Below are positions 38,309-47,795 of a stretch of DNA of 64,000 nucleotides, one piece after another. The notes under the pieces were generated by a model that was not told the origin of the DNA, did no database searches, and saw only the letters and a program-made list of their open reading frames with translations. The translations under genes were made by a program, and so were the position numbers. Position 1 is the stretch's first letter. Each line of letters opens with the position of its first letter. Source of the DNA: Falsigemmobacter intermedius. GTDB lineage: Bacteria > Pseudomonadota > Alphaproteobacteria > Rhodobacterales > Rhodobacteraceae. The stretch covers positions 1-64,000 of the forward strand of contig NZ_SBLC01000012.1 of assembly GCF_004054105.1 (NCBI RefSeq), written 5' to 3'.

Positions 38309-38629
38309 ATGCCGAAGCTTGTCCGGATGTATCTGATCAATGTGGCCACGGGCTTCGGCATTGCCGCGATGTTCCTTGCCGCCATGCTTTGGACTGATGT
38401 GGCAGGGCTTGGTCGTCTGGTGACGCAAAGCCCGCAGGGCTGGATCGCGGGGCTGATGATCTTCATGGGGTCCGGGACGCTTTTTGCAGGTGTGCAGTTT
38501 GCGATCCGCATCATGGCGATGGCAGAGGATGAGCCGCGCGGTCCGCGTGGTGGTCTGCGCCAGCAGCTGGTGCCGATCCCGGTGCGTCGTGATGAGCAGC
38601 GCCGCCCCGTTGCGCGCCGTCCGCTCTGA
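38309..38629 (+). CDS. small membrane protein of unknown function
   Basis: A 106-residue protein with two hydrophobic segments (about 11-31, NVATGFGIAAMFLAAML, and about 50-73, IAGLMIFMGSGTLFAGVQFA) followed by a basic tail RRDEQRRPVARRPL, so both ends are probably cytoplasmic. GAGGAG lies 7-8 nt before the ATG at 38309. No family is recognised. It ends at a strong terminator. Confidence 0.7.
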   Translation: MPKLVRMYLINVATGFGIAAMFLAAMLWTDVAGLGRLVTQSPQGWIAGLMIFMGSGTLFAGVQFAIRIMAMAEDEPRGPRGGLRQQLVPIPVRRDEQRRPVARRPL

Positions 38630-38650
38630 AATTTTCTGAAATTCTCTCAA

Positions 38651-38680
38651 AAGCCGCGGCAGAGATGTCGCGGCTTTTGC
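38651..38680 (+). terminator. intrinsic terminator after the small membrane protein gene
   Basis: AAAAGCCGCG pairs with CGCGGCTTTT. The 22-bp core 38653-38674 is repeated in inverted orientation at 38760-38781. Confidence 0.85.
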
Positions 38681-38759
38681 CATTCTGCCCGGTGACAGAA
38701 TTGCGGTCCTGGGTGCGGGCAGGGGGATGAGACCCGCACGATGCCCGGGTGCGAAGAAG

Positions 38760-38781
38760 GCCGCGACATCTCTGCCGCGGC
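38760..38781 (-). terminator. hairpin after fadL, inverted copy of 38653-38674
   Basis: The exact reverse complement of 38653-38674. On the minus strand the stem GCCGCG...CGCGGC is followed by CTTCTTCG, 26 nt after the fadL stop. Confidence 0.7.
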
Positions 38782-38806
38782 CAGCTGTGTCACCTGATGC
38801 CTGGTC

Positions 38807-39910
38807 TCAGAAGCTGAAGGCAACTTTCATGCCGACACCCAGGGCCTTGCCACCGGTGAAATTCGCCCGTGCGGCGCCTCCGGTCTGCGGCGATGCATTG
38901 CCAAGCCGGGTGTAGTTGATGCCGGTGGTGATCTTCATCGCATCGCGGGTATAGACGGCAGCGAGGGTTGCGCCCATGCGACCCGCACTCGGCGCGAGCG
39001 GCGAGACGAGGCGGTTTCCAGCCTTTTCATAGCTGACCGAGAACGACCCTGCCCAGGTCTCAGAGAACTTCCGCCCGACGCCGAGGGTCCAGGTGGTGCT
39101 GTCTTCCAGGTTGACCAGACCGCCGCCCGAAGCGCGGACGAAGTTTTGCGGATCGAGACGGAATTCGCTCCACTTCACCCAGCGGACCGAGCCGAAGAGC
39201 AGGGTATCTTCGGCCACGCCGGTCTGAAACTCCAGATTCAGCGAGCGGGGGGTTTTAACCGTAGTGCTCGCCGTGGTCAGGGTTGCAGCCCCGGGGAAGG
39301 TCTCGCGGGGGTCGTATTTGTGGCTGATCTCAGAGTTATAGGTCAGCGCGACCCGTGCGGCGATATCCGGGCGCTCCCAGGCGGCGCCGACGACATAGCC
39401 CAGTCCCGTGTCGCGATCGAGATCAACGTTATAGCCGCTCAGGCCCCCATAGGCCAGGCCGCCAAGGCTGACCGAGGCGCTGGACTGCTGCAGGCGCAGA
39501 CCGCCGTGGACGGAGAAGCCATTGCCGAGCTTATAGCGCATCAGCGCCGTCAGCGCGCGGGCATCGGCTTTCGCCGAAGTTCCGCCCAGCAGAAGCGAGT
39601 CGGTCGCCGGATAGGTTACATCCGCACCGAAGGGCTGATCGAGGATAACCGCCCAGGACAGCTGATCGTTCAGATCGGCCTTATAAGCAAAGCCAAAGCT
39701 CAGGAAATCCTTCGCAACGCTGCCTGTGGCGCGACCGGCAAGGTCGATACCCGACAGCGAGGGGCTGACCTCGCCCAGCGAGAGTTCTGCCACGCGGCCC
39801 TGTTCAAAGAGGATCGCGGTGCTTTGCGCCGTGCGCTCGATTCCGCCGGCGGTGGCACCGCCTGCGGTCAGTGCAGATGCGGCGGCGATAACACAAAATT
39901 TTGCTTTCAT
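38807..39910 (-). CDS. fadL: OmpP1/FadL-type outer membrane transport protein
   Basis: A 367-residue outer-membrane protein with signal peptide MKAKFCVIAAASALTAGGAT. The N-terminal GGIERTAQSTAILFEQGR hatch region, FGFAYKADLNDQLSWAVI and DQPFGADVTYP are hallmarks of FadL/TodX proteins, and the chain ends in VAFSF, a typical barrel C terminus. The family moves long-chain fatty acids and other hydrophobic compounds across the outer membrane. The start ATG 39910 is fixed by the signal peptide. It stands alone, convergent with the small membrane protein gene. Confidence 0.88.
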   Translation of the reverse strand: MKAKFCVIAAASALTAGGATAGGIERTAQSTAILFEQGRVAELSLGEVSPSLSGIDLAGRATGSVAKDFLSFGFAYKADLNDQLSWAVILDQPFGADVTYPATDSLLLGGTSAKADARALTALMRYKLGNGFSVHGGLRLQQSSASVSLGGLAYGGLSGYNVDLDRDTGLGYVVGAAWERPDIAARVALTYNSEISHKYDPRETFPGAATLTTASTTVKTPRSLNLEFQTGVAEDTLLFGSVRWVKWSEFRLDPQNFVRASGGGLVNLEDSTTWTLGVGRKFSETWAGSFSVSYEKAGNRLVSPLAPSAGRMGATLAAVYTRDAMKITTGINYTRLGNASPQTGGAARANFTGGKALGVGMKVAFSF

Positions 39911-40028
39911 GGTTTCTCTCCCCGGAATGGCGAACACTCCCCTGTTCGCCACAGACAAGCTTCCCGCGCAGCGGCGCGATCGCAAAGGGTATCCAAACGT
40001 CAACCGGGCGGCTGACGTCACGGCAGTC

Positions 40029-40448
40029 TCAGGATTTTTTATGCGAAATCCGAATGCCGTAAAGTTCCAGCCGGTGCCCCTTCAGACGGAAACCCAGTCT
40101 GGCGGCTATCTGTTCCTGCAGGGCCTCAATTTCGGGGTCGACAAATTCGATCACCTCCCCGGTGGTCAGGTCGATCAGATGGTCATGATGCTCGCGGGCG
40201 CTGTCTTCATAGCGGGCGCGGCCATCGCCGAACTCCAGCCGCTCGAGGATGCCGGTTTCTTCAAAAAGCTTCACCGTCCGGTAGACCGTCGCCAGCGAGA
40301 TCCGGGCATCGAGTGCCATGGCGCGGCGATGCAGCTCTTCGACATCCGGGTGGTCTTCCGCCGCCTCCAGGACCTGCGCGATCAGACGACGCGCTCCGGT
40401 CATACGCATGCCGCTCGCCTCGCAGCGGGCGATAAGATTTTTTGCCAT
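40029..40448 (-). CDS. fur: Fur family metal-dependent regulator (Fur/Mur type)
   Basis: A 139-residue regulator. The winged helix contains TGARRLIAQVLEAAEDHPDV and ISLATVYRTVKLFEETGIL; the metal site EHHDHLIDL and the C-terminal GHRLELYGIR are conserved. The CxxC pair that binds structural zinc in E. coli Fur is absent, as usual for alphaproteobacterial Fur/Mur, which in several species senses manganese. It is divergent from argE. It could regulate the TonB system elsewhere in this window, but no operator was identified with confidence. Confidence 0.88.
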   Translation of the reverse strand: MAKNLIARCEASGMRMTGARRLIAQVLEAAEDHPDVEELHRRAMALDARISLATVYRTVKLFEETGILERLEFGDGRARYEDSAREHHDHLIDLTTGEVIEFVDPEIEALQEQIAARLGFRLKGHRLELYGIRISHKKS

Positions 40449-40622
40449 GATGCGGCCCCCGGATCAGAACGGTTATCTGCCCATAGCGCAGGCAGCGCTG
40501 CACGAAAACCCGTCAACTGCAAAGACCTTGCCTCGCTGCGACAATCCGGCATTCGGGTGCTTGACCTTTGCGCAGGGCGCAGACAGCCTGAGCGCGAACC
40601 GAACACCCGCCGGAGAGCTTTG

Positions 40623-41783
40623 ATGCCCCTTACTGCCCGTGAACTTCTTGACCGCCTTGTGGCCTTCCCGACCGTCAGCCGCGACAGCAACCTGCCGCTG
40701 ATTGACTGGGTGCAGGACTATCTGGCCGGAGAGGGGATCTCTGCCACCCGTCTGATGTCGCCCTGCGGCACCAAAGCGCATCTCTATGCTTCGGTCGGTC
40801 CGGAGGTTGAGGGCGGTGTCATGCTCTCAGGTCACACCGATGTCGTGCCGGTGGATGGTCAGGCCTGGACCACCGACCCCTGGACGGTGACGGAGAAGGA
40901 CGGCAGGCTCTATGGTCGCGGCTGCTGCGATATGAAGGGCTTTGATGCTCTTGCGCTGGCGGCGCTCGTGAAGGGCAAATCGCTGCCGCTCAAACGCCCG
41001 ATTCAGATCGCGCTCTCCTATGACGAAGAGGTGGGCTGTATCGCTGCCGCTGATCTTGCCCGTGAGGCCTCGGTCAATCTGCCGAAAGCCGCCGCCGTCG
41101 TGGTGGGAGAGCCTTCGATGATGAAGGTGGTCACCGCGCATAAAGGCGGCCTTGGCATCAATGTGCATGTTCACGGCTTTGAGGTGCACTCCTCGCTGCA
41201 GCCCTATGGCGTCTCGGCCATTCATGAGGCGGCGAAGCTCATTCAGTGGTGCACGGAGCAGAATGATCTCAATGCTGCAAAGCCCGTAAACCCGCTGGCG
41301 GAGGGTTTTGATCCCCATTTCACCACGCTCCATGTCGGTATGATTGAAGGCGGCACCGCCCATAACATCACCGCCAAAGACTGCATCTTCAAAATCGGCG
41401 TCCGCGCCGTGCCGGGGGAGGATCAGAATGAATGGCGCGACAAAGTCTATGCCGAGGCCGAGCGCATCTCGGAAGGCATGCGCAAAATCCACCCCGAGGC
41501 TTACATCGAATGCAGCACCCAGTTCCTGGTCCCGGCCCTCGCGCCGGAAGTGAACGGCGCGGCTGAAGAGCTGACCCGTCGTCTGACCGGGGATAACGCG
41601 AAAAACGTCGTGAGCTACGGCACCGAAGGCGGGCAGTTCCAGGTGGCGGGCGGCTATTCGACCGTGGTCTGCGGCCCTGGCGACATTGCCCAGGCGCATC
41701 AGCCCGATGAGTGGATCTCGCTTGAGCAGTTCGCTGCCGGAGAGGCCTTCATGGACCGTCTGCTTGCGGAGTTGCAGAAGTGA
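40623..41783 (+). CDS. argE: acetylornithine deacetylase (M20 family)
   Basis: A 386-residue metallohydrolase. SGHTDVVPVDGQ, YGRGCCDMKGFDAL, SYDEEVGCIAA with catalytic Glu and the dimerisation domain ending in GTEGGQFQVAG fit ArgE, which releases ornithine from N-acetylornithine. The start ATG 40623 gives the family length; the frame stays open far upstream but that part overlaps fur and fadL antisense. The FAD oxidoreductase downstream overlaps by 4 nt, hinting at related amino acid substrates. Confidence 0.92.
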   Translation: MPLTARELLDRLVAFPTVSRDSNLPLIDWVQDYLAGEGISATRLMSPCGTKAHLYASVGPEVEGGVMLSGHTDVVPVDGQAWTTDPWTVTEKDGRLYGRGCCDMKGFDALALAALVKGKSLPLKRPIQIALSYDEEVGCIAAADLAREASVNLPKAAAVVVGEPSMMKVVTAHKGGLGINVHVHGFEVHSSLQPYGVSAIHEAAKLIQWCTEQNDLNAAKPVNPLAEGFDPHFTTLHVGMIEGGTAHNITAKDCIFKIGVRAVPGEDQNEWRDKVYAEAERISEGMRKIHPEAYIECSTQFLVPALAPEVNGAAEELTRRLTGDNAKNVVSYGTEGGQFQVAGGYSTVVCGPGDIAQAHQPDEWISLEQFAAGEAFMDRLLAELQK

Positions 41784-43123
41784 CAGTCTTTCCCTTTACC
41801 GAAGGGGCAGCTCTGCGGTTTCGGGACGAATTTCCCTCCGCCTGCGATCTGGTGATCGTGGGCGGCGGTGTGATCGGCGTCAGCACCGCCATCTTTGCCG
41901 CCCGCAAGGGGCTGAAGGTGGTGATCTGCGAGAAAGGCGTGGTTGCGGGCGAGCAGTCGTCGCGCAACTGGGGCTGGATCCGCCAGCAGGGCCGCGATCT
42001 GGGCGAACTGCCCATCGTCATGGAGGCCAACCGTCACTGGCGCGCCTTTGACCAGGAGATCGGCGGTGACCGTCTGGGCTTTCGCATCACCGGCATTCTG
42101 AAAGCGGCGCGGACCGAAGCGGCGATGGCCCGCTATGAACGCTGGCTCGCACAGGCAAAGCTTTTCGGTGTCGACAGCCGTATGGTCTCGAAATCAGAGA
42201 TGCAAAGCCTGACCCCGGGCGCGGCCGTGGATTACGCAGGCGGTCTGATCACGCCCTCTGACGGGCGGGCAGAGCCTTGGGTCGCGGTGCCGGTGCTGGC
42301 GGAACTCGCACGCTCTCTGGGTGTGGTGATCCGGGAGCATTGCGCCGTGCGTGCGCTTGATTTCAGTGCAGGCGCTGTCAGCGGTGTTGAGACAGAGGCC
42401 GGTCGGATTGCCACCTCGCAGGTTCTGGTGGCGGCTGGGGCCTGGTCGCGGCTCTTCCTTGGTCAGCATCGGGTGAAATTTCCGCAGCTCTCCGTTCTGT
42501 CCTCGGTCGCAGCCACCACGCCGGTCCCTTCGCTTTTCCCGGGGGGGTATTCGGACGGGGACTATGCCTTTCGCACCCGCGCGGATGGCGGGCTGACGCT
42601 GGCGCCGGGGTCTGAGCATGATTTCTTCATCGGCCCCAATGCCTTTGCGAGCTTCTTTCCCTATCTGCAGACGCTGAAGCAGGATTTCAAATCCACCCAT
42701 TTCGGGCTCTTTGCGCCGAAGGGCTTTCCCGATGCCTGGTCGACAAACCGCCGCTGGACCGGGGAAAGCCCTTTTGAGCGGATGCGCATCCTGAACCCGC
42801 GCCCCAATCTGCGCACGCTTGAGCGGGCGAAAGAGGCACTGATCCGCGCCTTTCCGGCGGCGCGGGCTCTGCAGTTCCGCACCACCTGGGCAGGGATGAT
42901 CGACACCATGCCCGATGTGGTGCCAATAGTGGATCATGTGCCGGGGATCGGCGGGGTGATGCTGGCCACCGGCATGGCGGGGCATGGCTTCGGCATTGGC
43001 CCGGGCTTTGGCCGCATTCTGGCGGATATGGCCACGGGCGGAGCGGCGGGGCATGATATGTCGCGCTTCCGCTTTGGCCGCTTCAGTGACGGCTCGAAGA
43101 TCGATATGGGCGCCGCCCTCTGA
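41780..43123 (+). CDS. FAD-dependent oxidoreductase of the DadA/glycine oxidase family
   Basis: A 447-residue flavoprotein. The Rossmann motif VIVGGGVIGVSTAIFAA is at about residues 26-42, the EQSSRNWGWIRQQGRD block near 59-74 is typical of gamma-glutamylputrescine/D-amino acid oxidase-like proteins, and the C-terminal MAGHGFGIGPGFGRILAD closes the FAD site. It begins with GTG inside the argE stop. The likely reaction is oxidative deamination of an amino acid or polyamine derivative; the exact substrate is unknown. Confidence 0.87.
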   Translation: MTVFPFTEGAALRFRDEFPSACDLVIVGGGVIGVSTAIFAARKGLKVVICEKGVVAGEQSSRNWGWIRQQGRDLGELPIVMEANRHWRAFDQEIGGDRLGFRITGILKAARTEAAMARYERWLAQAKLFGVDSRMVSKSEMQSLTPGAAVDYAGGLITPSDGRAEPWVAVPVLAELARSLGVVIREHCAVRALDFSAGAVSGVETEAGRIATSQVLVAAGAWSRLFLGQHRVKFPQLSVLSSVAATTPVPSLFPGGYSDGDYAFRTRADGGLTLAPGSEHDFFIGPNAFASFFPYLQTLKQDFKSTHFGLFAPKGFPDAWSTNRRWTGESPFERMRILNPRPNLRTLERAKEALIRAFPAARALQFRTTWAGMIDTMPDVVPIVDHVPGIGGVMLATGMAGHGFGIGPGFGRILADMATGGAAGHDMSRFRFGRFSDGSKIDMGAAL

Positions 43124-43210
43124 GGCGGTTCCCAAAGCCCTCCGGACCTGCTAGTGCGGCCCCCGAGAGAACGGCGGGCCGCAACGCCCCCTGAGACCGG
43201 AGACCGGACG

Positions 43211-44572
43211 ATGACAGCCCTCAGACTGCGCAACACCCTGACCCGTAAAGTTGAGGATTTCATCCCCCTCGACCCGAGCAATGTGCGCATCTATCTCTGC
43301 GGGCCGACCGTTTATGACCGCGCCCATATCGGCAATGCGCGCAATGTCATCGTCTTCGACGTGCTTTATCGCCTGCTGCGCCAGATCTATGGCGAGGGGC
43401 ATGTGAACTATGCGCGCAATTTCACCGACGTGGATGACAAGATCAACGCGCGCTCGCTGGAAAGCGGTCGTCCGATCTCTGAGATCACGGCGGAAACCAC
43501 GCAGTGGTATCTCGATGACATGGGCGCGCTGGGCAACCTTGAGCCCGATCACATGCCCCGCGCCACCGCCTATATCGGTGAGATGATCGCCATGATTGAG
43601 GCTCTGATTTCGCGCGGCCATGCCTATGAGGCAGAGGGCCATGTGCTCTTTGATGTGCGCAGCTTTGCCGGTTACGGCAAACTCTCGGGCCGCTCGGTCG
43701 ATGATATGATCGCCGGGGCCCGGGTCGAAGTGGCGCCCTATAAGCGCGATCCGATGGATTTCGTGCTCTGGAAACCCTCTGAGCCGGAACTGCCCGGCTG
43801 GGACAGCCCCTGGGGCCGGGGGCGTCCGGGCTGGCATATCGAATGCTCCGCCATGAGCCATGCGCTTTTTGGCGAAAGCTTTGACATCCACGGCGGCGGC
43901 ATCGATCTGCAGTTCCCCCACCACGAGAATGAGGTGGCACAAAGCTGCTGCGCTCATCCCGAGGGCAGCTTCGCGCGCTATTGGCTGCACAATGAGATGC
44001 TGATGGTCGAGGGGAAGAAGATGTCCAAGTCATTGGGCAATTTCTTCACCGTGCGCGATCTTCTCGATCAGGGCTTTGCCGGTGAGGTGATCCGCTTCGT
44101 CTATCTGATGACCCATTACACCCGCCCGATGGACTGGACCGACACCAAAGCGCGTGAGGCCGAAGGCGTGCTGCGCAAATGGCGCGGGCTGACCGCCGGG
44201 GTTGAGGCGACCGAGCCAGCCGCCGAGGTGATCGCGGCGCTCTCGGACGATCTCAACACCGCAGGCGCGATTGCGGCGCTGCACGGGTTGGCCAACAGCG
44301 GCGATTATGCGGCGCTGAAGGCTTCGGCCCGTCTGCTGGGGCTGTTGGAGGACCACATGGGCGACTGGCTGAAGGGCGGGGCGGATCTTTCCGCCTATGC
44401 CGATCGCCTGGCGGCCCTGCGGGCAGAGGCTATGGCCAGCAAAGATTTCAGCGCCGTCGACGCGCTGAAATCAGCGCTCCTGGAAGCCGGTGCCGAAGTG
44501 CGCATGTCGAAAGCCGGTGTTGAGGTGCAACCGGGCCAGGGGTTTGATGAAAGCCGGCTGCCGGCTCTCTGA
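43211..44572 (+). CDS. cysS: cysteinyl-tRNA synthetase
   Basis: A 453-residue class I synthetase. The zinc Cys is in [18 protein letters not shown], which also holds the HIGN motif; WHIECSAMS and [10 protein letters not shown] give the other zinc ligands, and [11 protein letters not shown] is the KMSKS loop. ATG 43211 is chosen because the protein then starts at the conserved LRNTLTRK region. A roughly 1-kb gene-poor stretch follows. Confidence 0.96.
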   Translation: MTALRLRNTLTRKVEDFIPLDPSNVRIYLCGPTVYDRAHIGNARNVIVFDVLYRLLRQIYGEGHVNYARNFTDVDDKINARSLESGRPISEITAETTQWYLDDMGALGNLEPDHMPRATAYIGEMIAMIEALISRGHAYEAEGHVLFDVRSFAGYGKLSGRSVDDMIAGARVEVAPYKRDPMDFVLWKPSEPELPGWDSPWGRGRPGWHIECSAMSHALFGESFDIHGGGIDLQFPHHENEVAQSCCAHPEGSFARYWLHNEMLMVEGKKMSKSLGNFFTVRDLLDQGFAGEVIRFVYLMTHYTRPMDWTDTKAREAEGVLRKWRGLTAGVEATEPAAEVIAALSDDLNTAGAIAALHGLANSGDYAALKASARLLGLLEDHMGDWLKGGADLSAYADRLAALRAEAMASKDFSAVDALKSALLEAGAEVRMSKAGVEVQPGQGFDESRLPAL

Positions 44573-44644
44573 AACGTCTTTCGTGAGATCGTCGGCCCAT
44601 ATTGGCTCGACGATCCTAGGAAGATATTAACTCTTCATGACAAT

Positions 44645-44674
44645 GGCCACCTGATGTGTTCGCATCAGGTGGCC
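44645..44674. terminator. perfect 12-bp hairpin downstream of cysS
   Basis: GGCCACCTGATG (44645-44656) pairs with CATCAGGTGGCC (44663-44674) around a TGTTCG loop, 72 nt after the cysS stop. It has no U tract in either direction, so its role as a terminator is uncertain. Confidence 0.45.
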
Positions 44675-44803
44675 CAATTGCCCCTCCTCGAAATCAACGA
44701 CGAGCTTCTTCGGGACCTTGAGGCTCTGGCCTTCCGCACGCGGTCAGCCTCTCCAGTTGAGGTCATCGCGAAGCTGGTTAAGGCACGAATGCAGTCGCGG
44801 TAG
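44654..44803 (+). CDS. possible 49-residue helical protein
   Basis: The frame runs from ATG 44654 inside the hairpin: MCSHQVAQLPLLEINDELLR, then DLEALAFRTRSASPVEVIAK and LVKARMQSR. The alternating short strand plus two amphipathic helices is reminiscent of ribbon-helix-helix antitoxins, but no Shine-Dalgarno sequence is seen and no toxin gene follows. It may be a remnant. Confidence 0.22.
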   Translation: MCSHQVAQLPLLEINDELLRDLEALAFRTRSASPVEVIAKLVKARMQSR

Positions 44804-45599
44804 GCAGCACCTTGCCTGACTGGCCTGCGTGTGGCCGGGCCAAATCAACCTGTGTTGCCGGTCGCGCTCCCTGAGGCGCTTCCGGAAGCCAGAAGTGCTG
44901 CGGAGCTTACCTGGAGCAAGCCATATCGGGTCTGTGTGAACGGGATTTCAGACAAAGTGTCAGATGGTCAGATGTACCTTGGCTTCTCATCGCTGAGTTT
45001 TGCGCGCGGGGCTATCGCGGAAGCGACCTCGCTGCAGTCTTCCTCAGGCGCGCGAAGGCTGGTCTTGCGACTGGAGCAGGCTACACGCATCTGCAACCTT
45101 ACGGAATTTCATTGCCGCCCCTCTCGGCAGCGGACACTTGGAACGCAACAGCGCATCTGGCGAAAAGAGCGGGCCTGGCAGTTCGCGTGGAGTTCGCGGG
45201 TCGAAGGCATAAGGGACTGCCGCGCGCGTTCGTTTGCTACAGTCCATGAAGTATCGGTGGTGGTGGGCCATAGACGGTGCGGGCTCAGCCGGGCTGACGG
45301 TCGTTGCGCAGAAGCCGGGAATGGGCGGAAAGAACAGGCCTCTCAATGAAACAGGGCAGTCGAGAAACTTCCCGAGTACCACCGTACGAGCATTTCGCAG
45401 GGGACATCGGGCTCTCTTTGACTTTGTCCGTCAAACGGCAGCTGCCTCGCCGCCTGGCGGCCCGCGTCTCGGCTTGAAGGCATAATCCATAAAGAGTGTC
45501 GCGCACCCGCAGAAAACGACCAAAAGCTGGAGTTCCAAAGGTTTGGATTGTTTGCGGCGGCTGTTCCGAGTGCCGTCGTCAAGCTGACCGCCGCGCGCG

Positions 45600-47795
45600 T
45601 CAGAGAAAACTCTGCGGATCGATGTCCACGGCGACCCGCGCGTTGGCGGGGAGTTTCAGCCCCTTCAGCCAGTCGGTGAGAGCCGCCTGCAAAGGCGCGC
45701 GGCGGCTGGCTTTGATCAGCAGGCGTACGCGGTGGCGGCCCTCGATCCGGGCGATGGGGGCGGGGGCGGGGCCCCAGACTTCGGCACCGATGGCCTGGAG
45801 CGGGCGGGCGCTGCGGGCAAGGTGGTTGCCGATGTCAAAGGCCAGCTGGGGATCATTGGCGGTGATGATGATCCCGGCCAGACGGCCATAGGGGGGCATG
45901 GCGTGCAGTTTGCGGGCCTCAGCTTCCGTCCGCCAGAACCCCTCTTCATCCCCCGAAAGGATCGCGCGGATGACCGGGTGCTCGGGCTGGTGGGTCTGCA
46001 ACAGCGCAAGGCCGCGCCGTCCCGTCCGCCCGGCCCGGCCTGCCACCTGGCGCATCAGCTGAAAGGTCCGCTCGGCGGCGCGCAGATCGGACCCCTGAAG
46101 CCCCAGATCGGCATCCACCACGCCCACCAGGGTCAGCAGCGGGAAGTTATGGCCCTTGGCGACGATCTGGGTGCCGACGATGATATCACCCTCACCCCCG
46201 GCGATGGCTTCAATATCGGCCTTCAGCGCGCGTGACGAGGTATAAAGATCCGATGACAGGATCTTCACTTTCGCCTCGGGAAACAGCGCCTGGGCCTCTT
46301 CGGCCATCCGCTCGACGCCGGGGCCGATGGCGACCAGCTTCCCCTCCACATGGCAGGAGGGGCATTCGGGCGGCACGGGGCGGCTGTCACCGCATTGATG
46401 GCAGACGAGTTTGCCTAAGTAGCGATGCTCAACCATCCGCGCGTCGCAGTGGTTGCAGGCGATCTGATTGCCGCAGGCGCGACAGATGGTGACCGGGGCA
46501 TAGCCGCGCCGGTTCATGAAGAGAAGCGACTGCTCTCCGGCCTGCAGGCGGCCCTGAATGGCGTCTGCCACCTCAGGGGCGATCCATTTGCCACTGGGCA
46601 GCCCCGATTTGCGCAGATCGACGGCCCGCATCTCGGGCAGCTCCGCCGTGCCAAAGCGGCTCAGCAGATCAATCCGGCCATAGCGTCCCTCATGGGCATT
46701 GACCCATGTCTCCAGGCTGGGCGTGGCAGAGGCCAGCACCACCCGCGCCCCGCCCATAGAGGCCCTGAGCACCGCCATATCGCGGGCGGAATAATAGACC
46801 CCGTCCTCCTGTTTATAGGAGGTGTCATGCTCTTCATCGACGACGATGAGGCCAAGGTTCTGAAAGGGCAAAAACAGCGCCGACCGCGCCCCGGCCACCA
46901 TGCCCACGCCGCCTTCGGCGCACATCTTCCACAGCCGACGTCGCTCGGTCGTGGTCATGCCGGAGTGCCACTCGCCCGGGCGTGCACCAAAGCGCGCCTC
47001 AACCCGGGCCATGAAATCGGCGGTCAGCGCGATTTCGGGCAGCAGAACCAGCGCTTGTTTGCCCATGGCCAGACATTCCGCCACGGCCTCAAGGTAAACT
47101 TCGGTTTTCCCCGATCCGGTCACCCCTTTGAGCATGGTGGTGCCGTAGCTGCCGCTGCGCAGACCCTGGCGCAGGCTCTCAGCCGCGGCGGCCTGATCTC
47201 CCGAGAGCGGACGACCGGGACGCGCGGGATCAAGCCGGGGGTAGGGGGCGTCCTTCGCCACCTCCTCCTCGCGGATCGCGCCCATGGAGATGAGCCCCTT
47301 TACGACGGAACTGCCAACCCCCGCCGCGCGGGTGAGATCCGCGAGCGGAAGGGCTGCGCCGCCGAATTCCTCCAGTGCGTCAAGAACCCGCGCCCGCGCC
47401 TCGGTCAGCTTTTCGGGGCGCTGCCCGGTTGCGCGCAGCAGGCGGCGCATCTGCGGCGGATCGCCGAGACCCGGAACACGGGTTGCCAGACGAACCATCA
47501 GCGGCAGGGGCGTGAGCGTATAGGCGGCGGCGCGTTCCAGAAAATCGCGCAGATCGCGGGGCAGGGGCGGCGCATCGAGAACCGCGCTGATGGCTTTGAG
47601 TTTTTCGAGCGGGAAATCCCCGGCGCCTGGTCCCCAGACCACGCCTTTCACCCGACGCGGACCCAGCGGTACTTCGACGAAAGCGCCTGGGCGGACCCCG
47701 CCTTCAGGGGCTTTGTAGTCAAGGGGCCGCAGCGGCATATCGGGGGCGATCACCTGAACCGATGTGGCTTCGGGGAGCAGAGGCTCTGAACTCAC
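45600..47795 (-). CDS. priA: primosomal protein N' (replication restart helicase)
   Basis: A 731-residue superfamily 2 helicase. After the 3' DNA-binding domain (PLDYKAPEGGVRPGAFVEVP) come Walker A KGVTGSGKTEVYL, the DEEHDTSYKQ motif II, and two zinc-binding groups in CRACGNQIACNHCDARM and CHQCGDSRPVPPECPSCH. The QIVAKGHNFPLLTLVGV and QVAGRAGRTGRRG motifs complete the helicase. It reloads the replisome at stalled forks. It overlaps ycjX by 4 nt. Confidence 0.96.
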   Translation of the reverse strand: MSSEPLLPEATSVQVIAPDMPLRPLDYKAPEGGVRPGAFVEVPLGPRRVKGVVWGPGAGDFPLEKLKAISAVLDAPPLPRDLRDFLERAAAYTLTPLPLMVRLATRVPGLGDPPQMRRLLRATGQRPEKLTEARARVLDALEEFGGAALPLADLTRAAGVGSSVVKGLISMGAIREEEVAKDAPYPRLDPARPGRPLSGDQAAAAESLRQGLRSGSYGTTMLKGVTGSGKTEVYLEAVAECLAMGKQALVLLPEIALTADFMARVEARFGARPGEWHSGMTTTERRRLWKMCAEGGVGMVAGARSALFLPFQNLGLIVVDEEHDTSYKQEDGVYYSARDMAVLRASMGGARVVLASATPSLETWVNAHEGRYGRIDLLSRFGTAELPEMRAVDLRKSGLPSGKWIAPEVADAIQGRLQAGEQSLLFMNRRGYAPVTICRACGNQIACNHCDARMVEHRYLGKLVCHQCGDSRPVPPECPSCHVEGKLVAIGPGVERMAEEAQALFPEAKVKILSSDLYTSSRALKADIEAIAGGEGDIIVGTQIVAKGHNFPLLTLVGVVDADLGLQGSDLRAAERTFQLMRQVAGRAGRTGRRGLALLQTHQPEHPVIRAILSGDEEGFWRTEAEARKLHAMPPYGRLAGIIITANDPQLAFDIGNHLARSARPLQAIGAEVWGPAPAPIARIEGRHRVRLLIKASRRAPLQAALTDWLKGLKLPANARVAVDIDPQSFL

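Larger units (their letters stand above)
44573..45599. other. gene-poor, lower-GC region between convergent cysS and priA
   Basis: Over 1 kb without a convincing gene, while other convergent gaps here are 150 bases or less. GC and codon texture look clearly lower than the flanks. Open frames such as 44831-45349 (GTG start) give proteins without domain-like features. The minus strand around 45280-45330 (segment PIPGFCATTVSPAEP) resembles, from memory, degenerate repeated sequence seen between genes in many Rhodobacteraceae. It looks like an eroded insertion. Confidence 0.5.

Noticed and set aside
39726-40622. An in-frame extension of argE of almost 300 residues
   Set aside because: It crosses fadL and fur in antisense, has no conserved features, and ArgE is full length from 40623.
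44831-45349. A 172-residue plus-strand frame with GTG start in the cysS-priA gap
   Set aside because: No domain-like pattern, no ribosome-binding site and many rare residues; more likely chance within degenerate sequence.
46425-47789. A 454-residue plus-strand frame
   Set aside because: It is antisense to priA, which has all helicase and zinc motifs; composition is typical of a shadow.
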